A stretch of 64,000 nucleotides of DNA, from NCBI GenBank assembly GCA_007922305.1, contig ML677343.1, positions 31,489,987 to 31,553,986 of the forward strand, read 5' to 3'. This stretch comes from Dermatemys mawii. Its lineage: Eukaryota > Chordata > Testudines > Dermatemydidae. Shown here one piece after another: positions 1 to 10,860 of the stretch (its first letter is position 1; the number at the start of each line of letters is the position of its first letter). Both the position numbers and the translations under genes were made by a program. Under the pieces are notes generated by a model. The model was given only the letters and a program-made list of their open reading frames with translations, searched no databases and had not been told where the DNA came from.

Positions 1-650
1 TGCCATGGAAATGCTGCTGGAAAAAATTCTCCAGTCAAAAAGAGGTTAGGTGCCTGATTATTGGGATTCTAATTTGCAGGAGTTTAGTTCCACTGTTTTT
101 TTTCTTGGAGATCTTGCTGTTTTCCCAGATGGTGGAAACATTGTGTGGTCGAGCCTGTCAGCCATTAAAAAACCCTTCAGAAACCAAACCAGCGTGGCGC
201 CAGGCGTGCCATAAGTATCTAGTGGGAATCGCTCCGAAAAAACCACCTGATCTCTATTTATAAAAATTCCGGTTATGCAGTACAACAAGGCAGGCTGGTA
301 AAGCAGATAATGTTTTCATAACATGAGCAATAGAATAATTGACTTGTAATTATTGGGTGGTGAGTATTGGGTGGAGAGTGCCCTCTGTTGGATGGAATCA
401 GACTTGCCCAAGTGTCTAATTGTAACAGCCTTGAATTCTACTCTGCAGCATCCTGTTTCTTTTCTTTTTCTTTTTTCTCTGAGGAGTGAGCAAAATATCG
501 TTAGTTTTCCTGTCCTCATCATCAAAATAAGGGTTGGGCAAGCTGATTTTGTGTCTAGGCTTAGTGCTTATGTGTTTCTTATATATGATCAAAGTGCCTA
601 TATATTCCCCTCCCTTGGCTGCAAGACATTTGGAGACCTATTGGTACTCT
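1..650. other. Unassigned non-coding sequence
   Basis: No recognisable repeat, exon or RNA. The short open frames here lack a known domain. A run of T lies near 98-110. Confidence 0.5.
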
Positions 651-659
651 AGATGACGT

Positions 660-800
660 GATGGAGATTCTCTTTTAGCTCAGTTAGTAGAGGTCTCTGT
701 TGCTGGAGCAGAAGGTCCTGAGTTGTAGCCATCATGCCATGTGTTTGTTCTATCTCTTCCCCATGTTTCTCACCTGTAAACATGAGGATGTTAATATTTA
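660..800 (+). repeat. tRNA-derived SINE head, degenerate
   Basis: The stretch near 676-695 reads ttagctcagttagtagagg, which resembles the internal A box of a tRNA gene. A weak B-box-like stretch (ggtcctgagttgtagcc) follows about 20 bases later. The layout matches the SINE near 39.75-39.97 kb on the other strand. It is not a functional tRNA: no acceptor stem closes and the B box is damaged. Confidence 0.5.
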
Positions 801-1715
801 CCTGTGTCATGTTGTGTGGGTCAGTCAGTCGGTGTTTGCCCCGTACTTTGAACATATGAAGTTTAAAGAGCTAAGCGCTGCCCTTGGATTGACATGATCT
901 GGCACCTGTTGATTTCAGTGAGAGGAGCACATAGGCAACTAGTGCCCTTGAAGCTTTACCATTAGTGGGCACACGATCAAGCCCTGAACGTAGAGTGCTA
1001 GATAGTGATTTTAGTGAATGCTGATGTAAATCTGGAGTAACTCCACTCAGGCTAGGATGTGCTTCTTTGAACATTAGGACAGTGTCTAAGTTTTCTGGTT
1101 GAGTCCATGCAATTTCTGATTTCCAAGATAAAGTATTTTGCATAGTTAAAGTGAGTTCCCTTTCAACAGATGTGGCTAGTCTGCAAGGATTCTTCCTCCC
1201 AGAGTTCTGATCCCAGCCTTATATGCAGAGCTGGATTTGAAAGCCCAGGATTCAGACATTGTTTTACGGCGCCAGGGGAAGGTGTGCAATGAAGGCTTCA
1301 TGATGTCGCTGGGTTGTTGTGTGGTTGGTTAATGTGAGTATCCAGTGCTTGAAAAATCAGTTGAAAATAAAAATAGCTAAGTAAATGGCCTTGTAACTAT
1401 ATAGTGTCCAAGTTACATTGCATTAAAACACCATCCATCATGCAAGTTTGTCTCTGAGTATTCCCTGGACACGCTGTCCAAAAGTCCGAGCAACTCCAGA
1501 CACAACATGTAATTCCATCTGCCTGCTGCAAACAGAGTGGAGTGAGCATCTTGGCTTTTAAACAGAACCCATTTTGAAAGAGAGCAAATAAAATTGACAG
1601 TGTCTGTGTGACTTGTCAACCTGTGTTTCTGCTGGATATTTCACTTCTCTAGCAGCGGGGGTGAATGGGAGGAAGTATTTAGTAAAGTCAAAGCTGTGTA
1701 CTGTCGTGTTTAGGT
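800..1715. other. Unassigned non-coding sequence
   Basis: Mostly unique sequence. Around 1020-1050 the phrase taaatctggagtaactccac is a remnant of a short phrase common in reptile genomes; a related phrase (cctggagtgactccacttga) is near 52,651-52,670. Nothing coding is seen. Confidence 0.4.
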
Positions 1716-1800
1716 ATCCTGGGTATCGCACAGGACTGGGGGTCAGAGTGATCTAGATGTTCGTCCCAGCTGTGCAACAGTGTGGACATAAAAGAAGAGA
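1716..1800 (+). repeat. Possible MIR-like SINE fragment
   Basis: The order of 'cacaggactgggggtcag' and 'gttcgtcccagctgtgcaac' resembles the 5' half of a MIR SINE (copy at 41,835-42,060). Short and degraded. Confidence 0.35.
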
Positions 1801-1894
1801 AAGCAGTTTATTAATAATCACACTTTACGTTCAACAGAGAGTGCCCAGTTATCTCTCTAGGTTACTTAACTGGCCCCCATCACCAGAGTATCTG

Positions 1895-2105
1895 AGCACC
1901 TCACACCATTTAATGTATTTATTCTCACAACATCCCTGTAGAGTAAAAAAATGCTATTATCCCTGTTTTACAGGGAAACTGAGGTACAGAGAGACGAAGT
2001 GACCTTCCCAAGGTTGCACATGGGGTTTGTGGTAGAGCAGTGAATTGAGTTTAGGTTTCCCAAGCCCCAGACTAGCATGTCCTAACCACTGCATCAAAAG
2101 AGGAT
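1895..2105 (-). repeat. MIR-type SINE, reverse orientation
   Basis: Read on + it gives the reverse complement of the MIR core: 'ttacagggaaactgaggtac', 'gaagtgaccttcccaaggtt', then 'ggtagagcagtgaattgag' and 'cctaaccactgcatca'. MIR SINEs are tRNA-derived and mobilised by L2 LINEs. This copy is old, with many substitutions. Confidence 0.75.
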
Positions 2106-2109
2106 GTAC

Positions 2110-2900
2110 AGGCCATTTTGGTGCTTCACTGTATAGCACTCCAGGGTGCCCCAGCAGGAGTTCCTATCAAATCAAGCCACTGCTTGTGATTTTAGGGGCT
2201 GAGTACCAGCCAGGGTGGTGAGAGAGGTAATCCCAATTTGGAAGTTAAGTGGGGGCAGCCGCGTGGTTCAGTCTGAGGACACAGCAGAGGGGTGGATGAG
2301 TTGTAGGACTCTTAGAGATGCAGGGGGTTTGTGCTGACCACAGTCCTGGACAGAAGCTTCCCTGTTTCTGCCTCGGTTTTGTGTGTTTGAGTGTGTTGCC
2401 TGTAACCCAGCCAGGATGGACTCAGGGCGGAAATGCAGCCAGAGAATGCCAAGTTTGGAATAATCTAGGCTAAACTACAACCTTTCCAATAGACACCCCA
2501 CCTGGAGGGTTTGGCCTCGGGGCTTCCCAGTCATGGGTTTAGAGGGGCATCAAGAGTACAGCGACAGTCCTCTCCCACGTTCATCGCACCTGTTGTTGGC
2601 ATTTGTGTATACGGTGTGTACGGGGACAAAGGAAGTGGTGCGGTTCTGCCTCCCCAGAGTATTGGGTGCAGCACATGTGATGGCACTCAGGACATTCATC
2701 AAGGGCGTATGGCTTATCTACATGTCCATCACCCAGGAGTGGGCTGTTCGGAGCCCTGCGTGAAATCACAGCCTAGACGACCAGGGTGTGATGAATTACT
2801 ATTTGTCTTTTCGTGGCACACAGTCAGGACTGAGGCCTCCTTCTGCTATGCAGTGTTCAGCAAGTTCACCTCCTCTGACACAATTTAGGATTGGCCGGCT
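2110..2900. other. Unassigned non-coding sequence
   Basis: No repeat or gene recognised. Overlapping frames at 2511-2888 are not supported by codon pattern or any domain. Confidence 0.4.
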
Positions 2901-2904
2901 CTGT

Positions 2905-3010
2905 ATTTATTACTATCATCTCATAGTTGTGTCACAGTACTCAGAGGTTATGATCAGGATCTGGGCCTTGTACTTTACACAGTCCCTGCCCACAAGAGCT
3001 TCCATTCTAA
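2905..3010 (-). repeat. MIR/L2-type 3' end, reverse orientation
   Basis: Reads 'ttgtactttacacagtccct' then 'cacaagagcttccattctaa', the reverse complement of the reptile repeat tail 'agggactgt...tgtacagcgcctag'. Related + strand copies lie near 16.6, 34.3, 45.85 and 63.2 kb. Confidence 0.5.
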
Positions 3011-3203
3011 AGCTCTGTATCCTGACTGCAGACAGTTAGCTCTGTGACTGCAGTGCGGTGCCCTATTCCCTCCATCCTCAAACAATTAGTTTCCCTTCCT
3101 GTCACCATTCATTTCAGCATCCAGCCCCTCTTTATTTATAAACACCTTATTAGACTTACCCTAAGCTGTCTCCCTCTGTTCCCTTCACTTGCACTGTTGC
3201 CCT

Positions 3204-3345
3204 CTCTTTTCATTCGCACCGTCTCCCTGCAGCTCCTGCCATCTGGAATGGCTCCTCTGTATCTCACTGTCTCATCAGCTCTCTCTGTTGCTTCACATCT
3301 CAGCTGAAAGCCAATCTGTTCTCCCTTTCTCTGTGCCTCAGATCG
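3204..3345 (+). pseudogene. L2-like LINE ORF2 C-terminal remnant
   Basis: In the frame starting at 3229 the translation begins AAPAIWNG and ends about 25 residues later in LKANLF at 3321. This resembles the end of the ORF2 polyprotein of L2-clade non-LTR retrotransposons, where a 'PrlWNsLP' motif is followed by 'FK..LKthLF'. Only this short end survives; no reverse transcriptase or endonuclease motif is visible upstream. A second example is at 48.6-48.9 kb. Clade assignment is by motif shape only. Confidence 0.5.
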
Positions 3346-3743
3346 TCATACCACAGCTGTATTGTCCAGCTCTGTAACATGTCTTGTGTGGGTACAGTTG
3401 CTCTGAAAGATGCTATGCACAGGGAAGTTGTATTGTACTGTACGGTGATGTTTCCCTGTAGACTCAATGACTTGCTGGCAGCCTCTCCCCTGTATTCTGC
3501 AAGGGGCTGGATTTCACTAGGGCCCTCAGTCCTGCCTCATCTCATACACGCGCAGTGTTGTTTATGAGCATGCACTCTGGAGAACTAACACCTGCAGATT
3601 TTGCACTCACAATCTTCCTTTGGACAAGCGGACTTTGTACCTGACAGTTCCATCACCTGTGCATGCAAGTGTCATTTTCTGTCAAAGTTCATGCGTACAA
3701 ATGGAGACAAGGGCCCAGATATCAGCCCCCATGTACCTCTTCA

Positions 3744-3862
3744 AGCATCATAAGAACGGCCTTAGTGGGTCAGATCAAAGGTCTGTCCAACCCAGCATCC
3801 TGTCCTCCAACAGTGGTTAATGCCAGGTGCCCCAGAGGGAAAGAAGAGAACAGGTAATCGTC
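3744..3862 (-). mobile_element. CR1-type LINE 3' end, reverse orientation
   Basis: Reads 'ataagaacggccttagtggg', 'tcagatcaaaggtctgtcca' and 'taatgccaggtgccccagag', the reverse complement of the element end at 59,805-60,015 ('tggacctttggtctgaccca', 'ccgttcttatattctta'). The terminal TTCTTAT-type microsatellite is at its left edge. It is 5' truncated, as usual for CR1. Confidence 0.75.
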
Positions 3863-4840
3863 AAGAGTTTATTGGTATTGCAGGGTAACTTGCTGGCATC
3901 TAGCTGTCATATCTACAGTGGACCTTTTATTTTTGGTTAGTATTGGGCATGTGGAACTAGTGGTGTTATCATAAAAATACAAGTGGGTAAACTAACCTAA
4001 ACTAAACTCCATATCCCCCAAATGAGAAGTGGGTAAACGTAAGCTGACTAGTGTAGAACCACTGGAAGTCCTTTCACACAGTGGCTTTTGTGCGACTCCT
4101 ATTAGAACCACCTTCCAGATCTTCTGCACGTTTGTGGTAATTCCATGCACAAATGACTGTGCATTAATTATCTTCACATGCCAGGTGAATCCACAACTAT
4201 GCATCTATTTTTGTGCATTTTTGTTCTGGATGCTTATGTAGAAGAGAGAACATTTTAAAGAATAGAATTCTCAAATGCCTGTTTCAGAGCAGCTTTGACT
4301 TTCCCCGAGTGCAGTGAACACAAACAGATGTCCTCAAAAGTCAGGGTGACTGGGAAATTACTACTTAGGTAGTGAGTGAAAGAGGAGATTGCACTCTTTG
4401 GATTTCCTTTAAAGATCATTATTTTTATCCTACACTGACATAGCCCAGCACAGCCCAACACAAATTTCCATCTGGGCAGAACAAACAGAGGGAGAGGGAG
4501 AGAAGTACTAGAAAGATGGAAAGAAAGGAGATTGTTGCACATTCTGAGAGAGACGATGATTGAGACTGAACAGATGGGCTTGTGAAAAAGTTTAATCAAA
4601 GTCTGCATCTTATTTTGAAAAACAAAATGAAAACATATTCCCCCAAAAGAGTGAAAACAGGAATACAAGAAGTGATTTGAGAACAAGAACCAAACCGGAC
4701 TCTCTCCAACTCTGGAAGTAAATCCAGGTCAAACTCTCTTTTTGAGGCCACTTCCATTGTCCTCTTTCTGTACCCTTCTGCACTTATACATTTCACCCAG
4801 AGCTGGAAATTCTAAAATCTCCCCCAGAGTGTACTGGAAT
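3862..4840. other. Unassigned non-coding sequence
   Basis: No repeat or gene recognised. The 143-codon minus-strand frame at 4255-4686 has no recognisable domain and is biased by the AT-rich composition. Confidence 0.4.
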
Positions 4841-4845
4841 TTCTT

Positions 4846-5100
4846 GAATCCGAGAGGTAGCCATGTTAGTCTGGAATTGCGGAAGTGACAAAGAGTCCTA
4901 TGGCACCTTAAAGACTAACTAAAGTATTAGAGCATAAGCTTTTGTGGGCTAATACCCGCTTCGTCGGATGCAAGCAGATGCAAGCGGATGCTTGCATCTG
5001 ATGAAGTGGGTATTAGCCCACGAAAGCTTATGCTCTAATACTTTAGTTAGTCTTTAAGGTGCCACAGGACTCTTTGTCACTTCTGGAATTTCTTATGATC
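4846..5100. repeat. Head-to-head inverted dimer of a turtle interspersed repeat
   Basis: Two copies of one unit face each other. The left arm runs from 4882 (gaagtgacaaagagtcc) and the right arm ends at 5083 (ggactctttgtcacttc), with the centre near 4983. Each arm holds the same order: 'ggcacctt', 'aagactaactaaagtattag', 'agcataagctt', 'gtgggctaataccc'. The flank at 4854-4876 (gaggtagccatgttagtctg) belongs to the same family. A single copy lies at 50,283-50,345. The family is very common in turtles; its class is unclear to me, possibly Penelope-like. Confidence 0.7.
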
Positions 5101-6660
5101 TAGCCAGTCCTATTTTGCAAATCAGAGTGTTTTAAGACCCAATCCTGCAAGGTCCAGAGTAGCTTCAGCTGCAATGGACCTCAGTGGATGTTGAGGACAC
5201 CTAGAGCCTCACAGAAAGCACCTTGCAGAATTGGATTCATAAGTAGTTTGGAGAAACATTCACACTTTAGGGTACTTATCCAAGACAAACATCCCAACTC
5301 ATTTGATCTTCACTGATCAATAGTAAAAGTGATAACAGGGGATGTCTGTCTGGAAATAGATCCAAGACGCAAAATTCAAATCCATATCTAGACTTGAAGT
5401 ATGCCAGAGTTATGGATGATCGTTGGGGTTTGGTTCATGCCCTTCTCTATATGTTATCCCTCTTCTGTTCCTTGACTGTTAAACCAAACCCCGTTGTGTA
5501 TGCTGTTTCTTTTATGTTCTCAGGAGGTTTCTGCTGCCATTTGAATCAAACTGCAAATGTTGATGCACTTATGAAAAGAAAAAGTAGATCATCCAGTTGG
5601 ACTGTGCAACCAGCCCTTAGAAAAAACTGTCTTCAAAGGTATGTGAGGCTTAAAGCCTGGAGAATACTGTAGCATAGCCGCTGAGGACATTCATTTCAAT
5701 CTGGAGGAACCGTTCAGTTCATCCAACCTTTTCCGTTCACAATTTTTTCAAGAGTTTGTGTGAGCTGGTGTTTGGGGAATGGCGATTCCATACTTACATG
5801 CTGGCAAATAGACTGGCACGGGAGTGTCGATATTTCCCATTTGTGAAAGAAGCACTTGCGCAGTTTTATTACATTTGTCATCTAATCAGAGAACAGAAAC
5901 AACAGCATGTGGCTTAGGTGGCCGATTGTGCACCATGAATAGGAAATAGTGATGTAGCCGAAGTGAAAAAAGTGTGTGAAGAACTCATTGGCTGAGATGT
6001 GTTTGCATAAAGGTGTTGGGCAGACAGTTATGCCTCATAAAGACATTAATGAAAATCCAGGCCTGTTAATGGGCAAGTTGTGAAAAGAAAAAAAAGGGTA
6101 AGACCATAATAAATTGTTTGCTCCTAGGGATCCTCCCAGCTCTAGTGATGTGTGTTCCTTCTGCACAGTAACAATATGCCTTCCCCTCCATAGCCCTTTC
6201 GTGGCAACCATCCTTCTGGGAGGCTTTCAGTCTTCCCCCAGTTAGTATCACAATAATGAAGCTTGACTTGGCAAATATTATTTTGTCTTTGACGTGCTTT
6301 GCAATTTGATATCAGAACAGCCTCCCTTCTGGACAAATGAGGTCCTCGAAGGGACAGGCAAGCCGACTCACTTTGCTGTCCAAGGAGACCACCAAGTTTA
6401 GGGAGAGTCTTGTGTGGAGATTAAGAGATCTGTGGCAAGGAGCCAGCCATATCCAGGCTTCAGGAATTGCTTGTACTGGACATACTGTATTAACGATGAA
6501 GGATTATGATTACAAACAAAAATGCACTAGACAGTACATTTCTACCTTCAGTCCTCCACAGGGTAATATCAGCATTTCCTTCAGCAAAGATTAGCGTGTA
6601 GCAGACTAGTAATACTAGTTTGCCTGCATGTAGCCCTTTTCATCAACAGATCTTCTATCC
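5100..6660. other. Unassigned non-coding sequence
   Basis: Largely unique, moderately AT-rich sequence. A 92-codon frame at 5394-5672 has no recognised domain and no supporting splice context. Confidence 0.4.
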
Positions 6661-6674
6661 CTAAGGCCAGTTCT

Positions 6675-6960
6675 TAATTTGAGCCCTGCCACCTCTGGGC
6701 TTGGCAGTTCATCGCCCTGGCACCACTCGGCTTGTTGCATCAGTTAGGAATGTAAAAAAATTGTTTGAGCCTCAGCATCTCTTTCATTACAAATTAAGCC
6801 CCGTCTGTGGCCCTACTTAAATTGCAGGATGATTGTCAAAAAAACGCGGCTGAGTTGTGGACAAGCCGTGGAAAATTCCAGAAAAGTAATAACAGACCTT
6901 ATTATTTTCAGTAATAATGTCCATTATTACTTTTCTGCAGTTTTCTGCTGTCTGACATCG
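6675..6960. repeat. Palindromic interspersed repeat
   Basis: The segment contains opposed arms tggaaaattccagaaaagta.. (6869-6892) and ..tacttttctgcagttttct (6924-6947), with an AT-rich centre that is itself near-palindromic. The upstream part (6690-6740, 'ctctgggcttggcagttc') looks like the flank of the same element. The right arm stops near 6955. Open frames on both strands here mirror each other because of the palindrome and are not genes. Confidence 0.55.
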
Positions 6961-7110
6961 GGGCTTAGAGTGGGAGCTCCTGCTGCCGGCCACCTGGGGC
7001 TGACAGTGGCTGTTCGGGACTGACAGTGGCTGCCCAGGGCTAACAATGGGGGCTCCCGCTCTCAGATCCAAGGTGGCAGGGGGTCCCCCCTGTCAACCCC
7101 GCACACGTCA
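6961..7110. repeat. Short GC-rich tandem repeat
   Basis: The phrase gggctgacagtggctg recurs with changes near 6997, 7017 and 7038 (cggggctt, ctggggctgacagtggctg, cgggactgacagtggctg, agggctaacaatggggg). The unit is about 20 bases and the array is degenerate. Confidence 0.5.
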
Positions 7111-7194
7111 GGGCTCCTGCTATCTCAGAACTATGATAGAAGCCTAATATTGCAGAGTCCACAATATCACAAGTTAAACATGACCTTAGTTATT

Positions 7195-7275
7195 TCCGTT
7201 TTAAAGATGGGGGTAGCTGGAACCTAGAGGAACTATTTGCTCCAGGACATCACAGCAAGTCTGTGGCAGAGTGCC
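7195..7275 (-). repeat. Possible MIR fragment, reverse orientation
   Basis: 'ttttaaagatgggggtagct' followed by 'cacagcaagtctgtggcaga' follows the reverse MIR core order. It abuts the CR1 fragment. Confidence 0.4.
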
Positions 7276-7630
7276 GAATAGGAGGGTCATTGTGGATAAT
7301 CAGCTGAACATGAGTTTCCAGTAAGACACTGGTTAAAAGGGCTAACGCAATCCTAGGATGCTTGAACAGGGCAATCTTGAGTAGTAGAGAGGTAATTTTA
7401 CTTCTGTCTTTGGCACTGGGCAACTGCTGTGTCCAATTCTGGTGTTTGCAATTCAAGAAGGATGCTGATAAATTGGAGAGAGTTCAGAGAAAAGTCACAA
7501 GGCTGATTAAAGGGTTAGAAAACCTGCCTTATAGTGATAGACTCAAAGAGATTGATCTGTTCAGCTTCCCAAAGAGAATGTTAAGGGGTGACAATCGCAT
7601 CGGGAATGAACCTTTGAAAAGGGGCTCTTC
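7265..7630 (+). pseudogene. CR1 LINE ORF2 C-terminal fragment
   Basis: The open frame at 7362-7637 reads CVQFWCLQFKKDADKLERVQ, continuing RKVTRLIKGLENLPYSDRLK and ending near LRGDNRIGN. This is the characteristic C-terminus of CR1 ORF2, after the reverse transcriptase domain. The upstream part (7275-7360) fits the same protein in a shifted frame. The 5' part of the element and the terminal 3' repeat are missing. CR1 is the main LINE of turtles, birds and crocodilians. This is a dead copy. Confidence 0.85.
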
Positions 7631-8410
7631 AGTCTAGTCACAGCCTCTCCAGACCGTGGGGTTACGCAAACAGCAGCGAAAAGCTGGTGGGCCTGTGTAT
7701 CACTGCACCTCTAATTACCATGAAACCGAATCCTGGATTCCTTTGTGTGAGCGTGCGAATGCTTCCCTTTGAGGGACGGCCTTTGTTTCCATAGAAAACA
7801 CAACATGGTGAGTGATGGCAAGGAAGAGAAAGAGGCTTTCAGGGCTTTCTGCAGGAGTTTGCTGTCTTTTGTTTCATTTCAAAGCTTTCCTCTCCTGCAG
7901 GGTTGGAGGGAATTTGCCAACATGCAAATCTGGCTGTAGTCCTTTTTGTCTTTCCCTTTCACACCTTCCCTTGGGCCAAATTCAGAGGTGATGTGAACAG
8001 GTATGAGTTACATGTCCCGGGGACAGACTCTGATCTCTGCTACAGGCTGTTGGTGTAAATGATATCAGAATCTGTCCCAGTGAGTGTTGGTTGCTTTGTG
8101 GGGAAAGAAGCAGAGATTGTTTCAGGGAAAACCACCAGCAGCAGTGTGTGTTTTCTTGTAGACCTTCTTACGTTCTCCTGGTGTTTGCATTTCCTGGGCA
8201 TGTGCATGGGCACTTACCCATGTGTGACTTCCACTGGCACTTACCTGGGCTCTAAACTGTGTGTTCACAGAGTTGAACTTTGCAATGGCAAAGTATTTCC
8301 TGGAGGTAATTTCATTGTATAGGATAATTTGTGGTTGGTCTTGGCAGCAGGAAACAAGCTTACAAATCCTTCGTAGGGAATAACCAGGAAGAAATGTTTC
8401 TCCTCTGAGT
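7630..8410. other. Unassigned non-coding sequence
   Basis: No repeat or gene recognised. Confidence 0.4.
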
Positions 8411-8413
8411 TGG

Positions 8414-8648
8414 CAGGGCCGGCTCCAGGCGCCAGCATAGCAAGCAGGTGCCTGGGGTGGCACTCTGTAAGGGATGCCATTCCAGCTGTGCCACCCCCTG
8501 CGGCCTCCCGCTTCACTCCTTTGGCCATGCTGCGATCACTCCACCCACCTCCCCGCACTGCTCCGGCTGCACCCTGGTCACATCGGCCCCCCTCGCTCGT
8601 CTGCTCCCCCCCCTCCTTTTTTTTTTGCTTGGGGTGGCAAAAAAGTTA
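8414..8648 (+). mobile_element. Non-autonomous DNA element, GC-rich, right end missing
   Basis: It starts cagggccggctccaggcgcc, a left terminus I associate with a turtle hAT-like family, and runs through C-rich sequence to a T tract (8617-8627) and 'cttggggtggcaaaaa'. The expected right inverted terminus (ending in ggccctg) is not present, so the copy is truncated. The sense and antisense frames over it are compositional. Confidence 0.6.
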
Positions 8649-8649
8649 G

Positions 8650-9055
8650 GCAGGGAGATTCTTGAAACACTGTGTGATTTTCACAGAGTATGTAACCTTC
8701 CTGTTACCCTGACCACATATTATTATCATAATATGTAGCTAAGAAAGACAATTAATGTTAGGGCATTTCTCTTAAAGTCTAAGGAGAGGCAGCTAAGTGT
8801 ACATAATACAGGTGAAGGCCTGTGGCTATGCAGTGGGAACATCATTAGACACCTATGCTATGAGAACACTTCCTTGTACACTTTTGAAGCCAACATAAAC
8901 ATGCGCAGATGAGTGATTTGTACAGGTGATGGGAAAATGTTTGGTGCATCAGTAACCTGCATCACATCACACTTCGGAGCTGCTCCAACTCCCAGTCTAG
9001 CGAATGGGAGTCTTTCCATTGACTTGAAATGGAGTTGGATCATGTCTCTAATCCT
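8650..9055. other. Unassigned non-coding sequence
   Basis: Unique sequence. Near 8995-9050 is a weak palindromic phrase (gcgaatgggagtctttccat, then tgacttgaaatgg) that resembles remnants at 53,745-53,770. Confidence 0.35.
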
Positions 9056-9059
9056 CATA

Positions 9060-9340
9060 CAATACTGAGAATTTGAGGTTCTGCCAAGAGCACCAGAACC
9101 TTTGTAGAAGTGTGGTAGGGGGAGGGACGGGGGGAGGACCAAGGCCAGAGAGCCCCCTCCCTCTTTGTAGCTGGCTCCTCCTGCAGTGGGCCAACTGCCT
9201 TCTCTTCTGGCACCACAGCAGCCCCTGGTGGGCAAAAGGTGTAATTGCAGTGCCTCCCTGGCAGACTATTATTCTGCTGGGTAAAAAAGAATCTGCAGGG
9301 AACATGAATTCTGTGCATATGTTTCTTTTGTTAAAAAGAG
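9060..9340. repeat. Possible non-autonomous element
   Basis: It opens with 'gagaatttgaggttctgcc' and closes with 'aatctgcagggaacatgaat' and 'tctgtgcata', an arrangement I associate with a turtle repeat. The 138-codon frame through it is probably not a gene. Confidence 0.35.
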
Positions 9341-10685
9341 TGGGAGGAGCATGGCCTCTGACTCCCCGGTTCTGGTGCCAGCATGGCCTGCTACATAAAG
9401 GCCCAAATTTTCAAGATCAGCCTCTTACTTTGTTCTTGGATAATTGTAAGAGCATACCAAATGGTTATGTCTTTAGTGACCAAATATGACAGATTTTTTT
9501 TTTCCTAAGGCCAGATGACAAAATGGCCTAAAGAGTGTCTCTTGGCTTTCTGTCTCTTTAGTTTCTTGGCACCATACTGGCAGATGTCTAAAACTAGGAA
9601 GCCCTTTCTCCTCCAGCCGAAAAAGCTTGTACAGCAGGTTAAATGTTGTGACTAAGCTGCCTTTCAATGTTTTTCTGCACTATAAAGTGCATGGGAGTGG
9701 AGTGTGGTTTATAATGTTTGGTTCCTTTGGAACAAGGGAGCTTTGAGTACATTGACTAGTTACGTATTCCAAGCATGAATTGTATTATCCTGCTGTAGAT
9801 TTCTTAAAATAAAAAAAATGGGTTGACTGAACAATGCTAACAGTTTGAGTGCTCGCTATATGACGGGCAGAGAATTGAAATAATGTTTACTTAACCTACA
9901 GTGACAGACTCAGACTTTATTTTTTTTAATTTTAATACATATTTTACATAGGTGAGATGACATTGTTATTAAAAATGAAAAAATTTGTTGATCTAAAGCA
10001 TAAATGGACTGTAACCCGAAATCCTTTGAAGTGATCTATCCTTCTCTTAATGTAATACACCTGGGCTTGTGAGCATAAACACGGTCCACCGATCCCATGA
10101 TATGCAGTGGGGCCAAAACCCAATACATAAAACGATCTTAAAAAGAAAAAACAACCAAACATCCTACTTTCTGTTTGTCCTCAGTGCCAGCACTCACTCT
10201 GGGGAATAAGCTAGGACCAAGTTGAGTAAATACATGTTTACTAATTGCAGCTGTAGACTGACTTTGAAATGCTGTGCTAGGCAGAGTTAGATTGCTAGGT
10301 GTGTTGGTATGGATATCTGGCTTAGCTTGAGCAGAAGTTTGAGGTAGATCCAAACAGCGATAATGACAGCAATGAACGAGCCATAGAAAATGAAAAGACA
10401 ATAGAAGGGAGAGGTGAGGAGTATTAGAGGTTAGCGTGAGGCCTAGGGGTGTTTTTGTGGTGTTTGTATTTCAAGTTCTACAACAAAAAGATGCCTCCCA
10501 AACCTTTAGATGACCTGCCGTATTTTAGAATTGCTTACATCATGCAATAAATAAAGCAACCTTCAATCAAGCTTGCCTCTGAGCTATACCAGCTGCAATC
10601 GAGTCATAGCATAAGCAAGCCAAGACTTCTATCTGCGTCAGACCTCATCTCTATTTGCTTTTAATTGGCTTTCACTGGAAGAAAG
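9340..10685. other. Unassigned non-coding sequence
   Basis: AT-rich around 9780-9960. No recognised repeat or gene. Confidence 0.4.
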
Positions 10686-10860
10686 GAAGGACAGTCATGC
10701 AGCTGAGGGTACTTGGAATCAGATCTGAGTTCTATTCCTGACTTCACTGTGTAACACTGGTCAAGGTACTTCACCGCTCTGTGCCATATTTTTCCCGTCT
10801 GTAATAAGAGGATAATGCTTATCTTCCTCAGAAGAGTGTTATGCAGACAAGTGGCTGGAT
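10686..10860 (+). repeat. MIR SINE, degraded
   Basis: 'tctgagttctattcctgact' is followed by 'gtaacactggtcaaggtact' and 'ctctgtgccatatttttccc' and 'tctgtaataagaggataatg', the MIR order. Compare the better copy at 41,835. Confidence 0.7.

Noticed and set aside
676..735. tRNA gene
   Set aside because: A-box-like sequence is present, but the B box is damaged and no cloverleaf closes. It is a SINE head.
6817..7071. Overlapping genes on both strands
   Set aside because: The two frames mirror each other because the DNA is palindromic.
9073..9489. 138-codon open frame on +
   Set aside because: It lies over a probable turtle repeat (9,060-9,340), with opposing frames on the minus strand and no domain.
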